A DNA stretch of 64,000 bases from AC-32 sp035518635 (lineage in GTDB: Bacteria > Actinomycetota > Thermoleophilia > Gaiellales > Gaiellaceae): NCBI GenBank assembly GCA_035518635.1, contig DATIXI010000011.1, forward strand, positions 93,303-157,302, given 5' to 3'. The notes under the pieces were generated by a model. That model did no database searches. It was not told where the DNA came from and worked only from the letters and a program-made list of their open reading frames with translations. Below, piece after piece: positions 60,013-64,000 of the stretch. Position 1 is the first letter of the stretch; each line of letters begins with the position of its first letter. The position numbers and the translations under genes are program-made.

Positions 60013-60717
60013 TTGGCCAAGAAGTCCCGCACACCGACCCCTCCGAGGAAGATCCAGGCGCCGCAGCGTCGCGCGGAGACGCGCCGCAAGCGCACGCCCG
60101 AGGAGAAGCGCACGCTCTACTTCGCGATCGCCTTCGCCGCGTCCGGCATCGCCGCGATCGCGATCGTGCTCCTCGTTCTCTCGCTTTTCGGCGGGAAGAG
60201 CAGCTCGGCGAAGTCGTTCGACGACGCCAACCTGGTGGGGCTCCAGACGGGGCCGGCGCCGTGGAACGCAGGCGTCGACCACCTGCCCGACCGGCTGAAG
60301 CCGCTCGGCGTGCACGCGCTCGGCGCCGAGGGCGAGGTCGTGCACATCCACCAGCACATGGACATCTACGTCGACGGCAAGCACATCAGGGTCCCGACCG
60401 GCGTCGGCATCTACGACGGCCAGTTCCTGACCGAGCTGCACACACACGACTCGAGCGGGATCATGCACCTCGAGTCCCCCAAGAAGGCCACGTTCACGCT
60501 CGGCCAGTTCTTCGGCGTGTGGGGCGTCCGCCTGACGGATGAGTGCATCGGCGGCTACTGCAGGCCGAAGACGCCCTGGAGGCTGTACATCGACGGCGTC
60601 GAGTACAAGGGCGACCCGAGCCAGCTGACCCTGAAGAAGCACCAGGAGCTCGCGTTCGTGATCGGCAAGGCGCCGAAGAACGTCCCCTCGAGCTACAGGT
60701 TCCCGGCCGGCGTCTGA
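60013..60717 (+). CDS. Membrane-anchored His-rich protein, possible metal-binding
   Basis: A 234-residue protein with a basic N-terminus (KSRTPTPPRKIQAPQRRAET), one transmembrane helix at about 42-62, and an outer domain rich in His: HIHQHMDIYVDGKHIRVP, then LHTHDSSGIMHLESPKK and FTLGQFFGVWG. The ordered His pattern on beta strands looks like a copper- or zinc-binding site. Two Cys occur in ECIGGYC. The domain occurs in other actinobacteria, but its function is not known to me. The start is TTG 60013. tRNA-Leu follows 27 nt later. Confidence 0.75.
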   Translation: MAKKSRTPTPPRKIQAPQRRAETRRKRTPEEKRTLYFAIAFAASGIAAIAIVLLVLSLFGGKSSSAKSFDDANLVGLQTGPAPWNAGVDHLPDRLKPLGVHALGAEGEVVHIHQHMDIYVDGKHIRVPTGVGIYDGQFLTELHTHDSSGIMHLESPKKATFTLGQFFGVWGVRLTDECIGGYCRPKTPWRLYIDGVEYKGDPSQLTLKKHQELAFVIGKAPKNVPSSYRFPAGV

Positions 60718-60744
60718 CGCTTCGGCCAGGGCTATCCTTGCCCG

Positions 60745-60832
60745 GCCGGGGTGGCGAAATTGGTCATACGCGCCTGACTTAAAATCAGGTGTCCCCACTG
60801 GGGGCGTGAGGGTTCGACTCCCTCCCCCGGCA
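60745..60832 (+). tRNA. tRNA-Leu (anticodon UAA)
   Basis: A class II tRNA of 88 nt without encoded CCA. Acceptor GCCGGGG pairs with CCCCGGC, followed by discriminator A. The anticodon stem CCTGA/TCAGG encloses CTTAAAA with anticodon TAA. The long variable arm is present (GTGTCCCCACTGGGGGCGT), and the T-loop is GGTTCGACTCC. TATCCT at 60733-60738 lies 6 nt upstream and may be its -10. Confidence 0.95.
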
Positions 60833-60855
60833 TGATTCGCCGAGCAGGGCGGCAC

Positions 60856-60861
60856 TAGACT
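60856..60861 (+). promoter_or_regulatory. -10 element of the glutamate dehydrogenase gene
   Basis: TAGACT, 6 nt, GTG 60868: identical to the arrangement before acyl-CoA dehydrogenase at 18474. No ribosome site is seen. Confidence 0.5.
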
Positions 60862-60867
60862 CCGTTC

Positions 60868-62157
60868 GTGGCCGAGGTGCAGGAGGTTTCGCCCGGAGAG
60901 GGGCAGCTCGAATGGGAGACGCCGCTCTACCGGACGGCGCTCGCGCAGTACGAGCAGGCGCTCCCGCACGCGGACGTAGAGGAGTTCGTCTCCGAGCGCC
61001 TTCGCTACCCGGAGCGCTCGCTCGTCGTCAGCGTTCCGGTGAAGCTCGACTCGGGCCGCTGGACGGTCTTCCCCGGCTACCGCGTTCAGCACTCGACGGT
61101 GCTCGGCCCGACGAAGGGCGGCGTCCGCTACGACCACGAGGTCACGTTGGGCGAGTGCGCGGCGCTTGCGATGTGGATGACGTGGAAGTGCGCGCTGCTG
61201 CGGCTCCCGTACGGCGGGGCGAAGGGCGGCGTCCGCTGCAATCCGCACGAGCTCTCGGTCGACGAGTTGCAGAAGATCACGCGCCGCTTCACCTCCGAGC
61301 TCCTGCCGATCATCGGCCCGCAGGAAGACATCCCGGCTCCGGACATGGCCACGAACGAGCAGACGATGGCCTGGATGATGGACACGTACTCGATGCAGGT
61401 CGGTCACGTCGTCCCGGAGATCGTCACGGGCAAGCCGGTCTCGCTGGGCGGCTCGCTCTTCCGCCACGAGGCAACGGGCGCCGGGGTGGTGATGGTGATC
61501 GAGCGCGCGTGCGAGCGTCTCGGCTGGGAGCTCGGCGCGCAGCGCTGTGTCGTGCAGGGGTTCGGCAATGTCGGCGGGATCGCGGCCGCGGAGCTCGAGC
61601 AGCACGGCGCGAGCGTGGTCGCCGTCTCGGACCTCTCGGGCGGCGTTCACGACGAGCGCGGTCTCGACATCTCGGAGCTCCGGGCATTCGTGGAGAAGAG
61701 CGGATCGCTCGAGGGCTACGTCGAGGCCGAGCGGGTCACGAACGAGGAGCTGCTCGAGCTTCCCTGCGACGTGCTGGTGCTGGCCGCGCGCGAGGACCAG
61801 GTCACGGGTGAAAACGCCGGGAGGATCCAGGCGCGTCTGATCGCGGAGGGTGCGAACGGCCCGACCTCGCTCGAGGCGGATGCGATCCTGGCCGATCGCG
61901 GAATCCCGATTCTCCCGGACGTCCTCACGAACGCCGGCGGGGTCACGGTCTCCTACTTCGAGTGGGTGCAGGACCTCGGGCGGCTGTTCTGGAGCCGCTC
62001 CGAGATCAGGGCGAAGCTCTCCGACCAGCTCGGCGACGCCTTCGACCGCGTGTGGGCGCTGGCCGCCGACCAGGGCATCACCCTGCGGGGCGCGGCCCTG
62101 GTGGCGGGGATCCGCGAGGTCGCGGGGGCGCTCAGCGCGAGAGGGATCTACCCGTGA
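60868..62157 (+). CDS. Glutamate dehydrogenase (Glu/Leu/Phe/Val dehydrogenase family)
   Basis: A 429-residue hexamer-type enzyme interconverting glutamate and 2-oxoglutarate. Seen: GYRVQHSTVLGPTKGGVRY, the active-site Lys in LPYGGAKGGVRCNP, PAPDMATNEQTMAWMMD, the dinucleotide motif VQGFGNVGG and the closing PDVLTNAGGVTVSYFEWVQ. It links nitrogen assimilation to the TCA cycle enzymes nearby. The start is GTG, probably leaderless. The stop overlaps the CBS gene (GTGA). Confidence 0.93.
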   Translation: MAEVQEVSPGEGQLEWETPLYRTALAQYEQALPHADVEEFVSERLRYPERSLVVSVPVKLDSGRWTVFPGYRVQHSTVLGPTKGGVRYDHEVTLGECAALAMWMTWKCALLRLPYGGAKGGVRCNPHELSVDELQKITRRFTSELLPIIGPQEDIPAPDMATNEQTMAWMMDTYSMQVGHVVPEIVTGKPVSLGGSLFRHEATGAGVVMVIERACERLGWELGAQRCVVQGFGNVGGIAAAELEQHGASVVAVSDLSGGVHDERGLDISELRAFVEKSGSLEGYVEAERVTNEELLELPCDVLVLAAREDQVTGENAGRIQARLIAEGANGPTSLEADAILADRGIPILPDVLTNAGGVTVSYFEWVQDLGRLFWSRSEIRAKLSDQLGDAFDRVWALAADQGITLRGAALVAGIREVAGALSARGIYP

Positions 62158-62561
62158 ACGACAAGGTTCGAGAGGCGATGATCCCCGAGCCGCTGACGCT
62201 CGATGCCTCGGCGACAGCTCAGCAGGCGGGCGAGCATCTGACGCAGCCGGACGTGCGGGCGGTCTACGTCTCCGACGGCGAGCGCTTCGTGGGCGTGATC
62301 ACGCGCAAGACGCTCGTCCGCGAGGTGGTCGCGGCGGGCCGCGACCCGGCGTCGGCTCGGACGGGTGAGATCGCCGAGCCGCCGCTCTGGACCCTCGACT
62401 CAGAACTGCCGCTCGACGAGGCGTTCCAGTTCCTCGAGGAGCACGACGCCGAGCGCGTGCCGGTGGTCGAGAGCGGACGACTGGTCGGCGTGCTCTCGCG
62501 CAGCGTCCTACGCCGCCGGCTGGCCGAAGACGACCCACCGCCACCTCTAGAAGAGCTCTAG
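62154..62561 (+). CDS. Tandem CBS-domain protein
   Basis: A 135-residue protein made of two CBS motifs: VREAMIPEPLTLDASATAQQ with VYVSDGERFVGVITRK, then TLDSELPLDEAFQFLEEHDA with VPVVESGRLVGVLSRS. CBS pairs bind adenine nucleotides and act as energy sensors. Its translational coupling to glutamate dehydrogenase (overlap of four bases) suggests it could regulate that enzyme (inference). It overlaps the ppx stop by four bases (CTAG). Confidence 0.85.
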   Translation: MNDKVREAMIPEPLTLDASATAQQAGEHLTQPDVRAVYVSDGERFVGVITRKTLVREVVAAGRDPASARTGEIAEPPLWTLDSELPLDEAFQFLEEHDAERVPVVESGRLVGVLSRSVLRRRLAEDDPPPPLEEL

Positions 62562-63478
62562 CAGCAGGTATAGGCGCCGGGAGGGGCTGCGCCTTCCTGT
62601 GGTTCAGGGAGTTGCGCCGCTTCGAGGGCCGCGCCGTGGAGCAGGTCTCGCTCGCTCACCTCGAGCTCGTCGAGGCGGTAACGGGCGAGCACCTCGTTGA
62701 CGATCACGGCGCCCGCGACGATCACGGGCGCGCGCTCGGGCTCCAGGGCGCCGAGCTCGCGGCGCTGGGCGAGCGGGAGTGAGGCGAGGCGCTCGAGCTG
62801 CGTGGACACCGCCTCGCGCGAGAGCCGGTGGCCGTGTGTCCGCTCCGGGTCGTAGGCGCCCAGCTCGAGCGCGGCAAGGCTCGTCACGGTCCCGGCGACG
62901 CCGATCGCGTCTCCCGGCTCGAGCTCGGGCAACGCCTCGCGCGAGGCACGCGCAGCCGCCTCGAGCTCGCCGCCCGTGGGCGGATCGGAGTGGAGGAAGC
63001 GCTCGGTCAGGCGGACGCAGCCGATGTCGAGGCTCGACCGGCTCCCGGCGGTGATCAGCTCTGTCGAGCCGCCGCCGACGTCGAGCACGAGCGTGTCGTC
63101 GTCGAGGCCGCGCCCGTTCGCGACGCCGCGACGGGTGAGCTCCGCCTCCTGATCGCCGGAGAGCAGGCGCGTGGTGAACCCGTAACTCCACTCGATCTCG
63201 CCGAGGAACGCCTCGCCGTTCTCGGCGTCCCTGATCGCGCTCGTGCCGATCGCGAGCACGCGCTCGGCGCCGAGCTCCTCCAGCTCGCGGCGGTAGTCGG
63301 AGAGGACGTTGCGCACGCGCGCGATCGGGAGCGGGAGCAGCATCCGCCGCTCGTCGACGCCCTCGCCGAGGCGCGTGATGCGAAGCCTGCGGACGACCTC
63401 GTCGACCTGCCCGTCGTGGACGTCCGCCACGAGCAGCCGGGTCGAGTTGGTGCCGAGGTCGACAACGCCCACGCGCAT
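62558..63478 (-). CDS. ppx: Exopolyphosphatase/guanosine pentaphosphatase (Ppx/GppA)
   Basis: A 306-residue short-form Ppx/GppA phosphatase of the actin/hexokinase fold. The first phosphate loop is VVDLGTNSTRLLVADV, then AIGTSAIRDAENGEAF, the second loop LVLDVGGGSTELI, and AGTVTSLAALEL. It degrades polyphosphate or pppGpp. Actinobacteria often have two such short proteins. ATG 63478 with TACGCT about 9 nt upstream. It is divergent from tRNA-fMet. Confidence 0.9.
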   Translation of the reverse strand: MRVGVVDLGTNSTRLLVADVHDGQVDEVVRRLRITRLGEGVDERRMLLPLPIARVRNVLSDYRRELEELGAERVLAIGTSAIRDAENGEAFLGEIEWSYGFTTRLLSGDQEAELTRRGVANGRGLDDDTLVLDVGGGSTELITAGSRSSLDIGCVRLTERFLHSDPPTGGELEAAARASREALPELEPGDAIGVAGTVTSLAALELGAYDPERTHGHRLSREAVSTQLERLASLPLAQRRELGALEPERAPVIVAGAVIVNEVLARYRLDELEVSERDLLHGAALEAAQLPEPQEGAAPPGAYTCC

Positions 63479-63500
63479 CGTGATCCAAGCGTAGCCGCGC

Positions 63501-63506
63501 TATACT
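63501..63506 (+). promoter_or_regulatory. -10 element of tRNA-fMet
   Basis: TATACT is a near-consensus -10, 11 nt before the mature 5' end. A -35 at normal spacing is not obvious. Confidence 0.45.
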
Positions 63507-63517
63507 CGGCCGAGCGA

Positions 63518-63591
63518 CGCGGGGTGGAGCAGTCAGGTAGCTCGCCGGGCTCATAACCCGGAGGTCGCAGGTTCAAATCCTGCCCCCGCTA
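63518..63591 (+). tRNA. Initiator tRNA-fMet (anticodon CAU)
   Basis: A 74-nt tRNA without encoded CCA. The anticodon loop is CTCATAA. Two initiator features are visible: position 1 is C facing T72, so the first acceptor pair is unpaired, and the anticodon stem has three consecutive G-C pairs (GGG/CCC). T-loop GGTTCAAATCC. Confidence 0.95.
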
Positions 63592-63596
63592 CTTCC

Positions 63597-63619
63597 GAGG
63601 CCCGTCACAAGCGGGCCTC
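63597..63619 (+). terminator. Hairpin after tRNA-fMet
   Basis: A perfect 8-bp stem GAGGCCCG/CGGGCCTC with a 7-nt loop starts 5 nt after the tRNA. No T-tract. Confidence 0.6.
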
Positions 63620-63696
63620 TGCGTTGAGGCATTGCCGCCTCGGCTCGGGTACGAGCGCGCACGCGTTGCCAGGGGTGGGGCAGGCACTTTCAAAGA

Positions 63697-63730
63697 CGGG
63701 AGCGACGGGGGTCGAGCCCGGACCCTACAC
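63697..63730 (-). other. tRNA 3'-end-like fragment
   Basis: On the minus strand the segment CGGGCTCGACCCCCGTCGCTCCCG looks like a T-arm and 3' acceptor strand (compare CGGGTTCGA-N-CCCG of real tRNAs). No matching 5' half with GGGAGCG acceptor is found upstream on that strand, so this is at most a remnant, perhaps left by an element that used a tRNA end as attachment site. The rest of 63620-63870 shows no gene. Confidence 0.25.
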
Positions 63731-63870
63731 CTCACGAGATTGAGATCCGTGGCTGAATCTCGAGACCGTTCGGGCGCGGAGGCGCAGCGCCGCGAGTCGG
63801 ACCTGAAGCACACCGGCGGGTTCACAGAACGCGTCACCTCTCCGAGACACTGGGATGGAACAATTCTCCC

Positions 63871-64000
63871 GTGGCTGCCTGCTCCAGTTGCGGCGTACCG
63901 CTTCCCGTCGGGGCCCGCTTCTGCCCTAACTGCGCCGCTCCGGTCGCCCAGCAGCGGCGGAGCGAGGAGCGCAAGCTCGCCACTGTGCTCTTCGCCGACC
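63871..64000 (+). CDS. Zinc-ribbon adenylate/guanylate cyclase (5' part only)
   Basis: The first 43 codons are present; the gene runs off the right edge. The N-terminus is a zinc ribbon (ACSSCGVPL, RFCPNCAAP) followed by ERKLATVLFAD, the start of a class III cyclase domain with the first metal Asp. In relatives this continues into a cyclase domain, an AAA ATPase and TPR repeats, as in the 951-residue protein at 25704. GTG 63871. Confidence 0.8.
   Translation, partial: MAACSSCGVPLPVGARFCPNCAAPVAQQRRSEERKLATVLFAD

Noticed and set aside
63589..63837. An 82-codon minus-strand frame after tRNA-fMet
   Set aside because: Arg/Ser/Pro-rich, overlaps the tRNA terminator and the tRNA-like remnant, and has no promoter or ribosome site.
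1..64000. CRISPR arrays, insertion sequences, prophage genes, rRNA, riboswitches
   Set aside because: No regularly spaced repeats, transposase or integrase motifs, terminal inverted repeats, rRNA signatures or recognisable riboswitch cores were seen while reading both strands.

Overview
The window is a gene-dense stretch of a high-GC genome (about 70% G+C by eye), with almost no intergenic space, many GTG and TTG starts, and no insertion sequence, prophage or CRISPR array that I could see. The actinobacterial-type arsenate reductase with an N-terminal helical domain, the actinobacterial primary sigma factor, AddAB instead of RecBCD, the bacterial eRF1-like protein and the overall style suggest a deep-branching actinobacterium of the Thermoleophilia (Gaiellales/Solirubrobacterales) kind. 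That placement is inference. A recurrent feature is a TANNNT hexamer followed by 5-10 nt and then the ATG or GTG, so many transcripts here look leaderless.

Layout: 1-5.3 kb holds a rhodanese (cut by the left edge), a TPR protein, the primary sigma factor, an M20 dipeptidase, an HxlR regulator and an HD-like protein. 5.3-11.3 kb is a complete phosphate regulon: divergent response regulator and sensor-less histidine kinase, pstS divergent from pstCAB-phoU, and a three-unit PHO-box-like direct repeat between pstS and pstC. 11.3-13.1 kb is an arsenic module (arsR, arsC, aquaglyceroporin) with operator and promoter visible. 13.1-18.5 kb holds a cyclase, an amidohydrolase, a lysozyme-like protein and a DUF2182-DUF1326-GST-DUF1326 operon. 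18.5-22.2 kb is acyl-CoA dehydrogenase, two tandem paralogous methyltransferases and an orphan LigD polymerase domain.

23.3-25.7 kb, on the minus strand, is the most unusual locus. Two 71-residue peptides with a shared motif and the same C-terminal Met-Ile-His lie in an operon with a heme-oxygenase-like iron enzyme and a decayed GMC oxidoreductase, behind a canonical TTGACA-17-GATATT promoter. It has the architecture of a peptide-modification (RiPP-like) cluster. I do not recognise it as a described family.

25.7-36.6 kb carries a large cyclase-ATPase-TPR regulator, a small P-loop kinase, the helicase Lhr, Nei and several hypotheticals. 36.7-45.8 kb has AzlCD, a ParA-FtsZ pair (FtsZ with a long acidic/proline N-terminal extension), a gamma-glutamyltransferase-GNAT-DedA-phosphoesterase operon, an HD-GYP protein, an isocitrate/isopropylmalate dehydrogenase and a small zinc-ribbon/AT-hook-like protein. 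45.8-52.8 kb is addB-addA-nth. 52.8-64 kb contains a zinc-ribbon PAS protein, CorA, thioredoxin reductase, an eRF1-like protein, aconitase, RmuC, a His-rich membrane protein, tRNA-Leu, glutamate dehydrogenase, a CBS protein, Ppx/GppA, tRNA-fMet and the start of a zinc-ribbon cyclase at the right edge.

Functionally the window is rich in DNA repair (AddAB, Nth, Nei, HhH-GPD, Lhr, LigD-Pol, RmuC) and in phosphate handling (Pst/PhoU, two-component pair, Ppx, a phosphoesterase).
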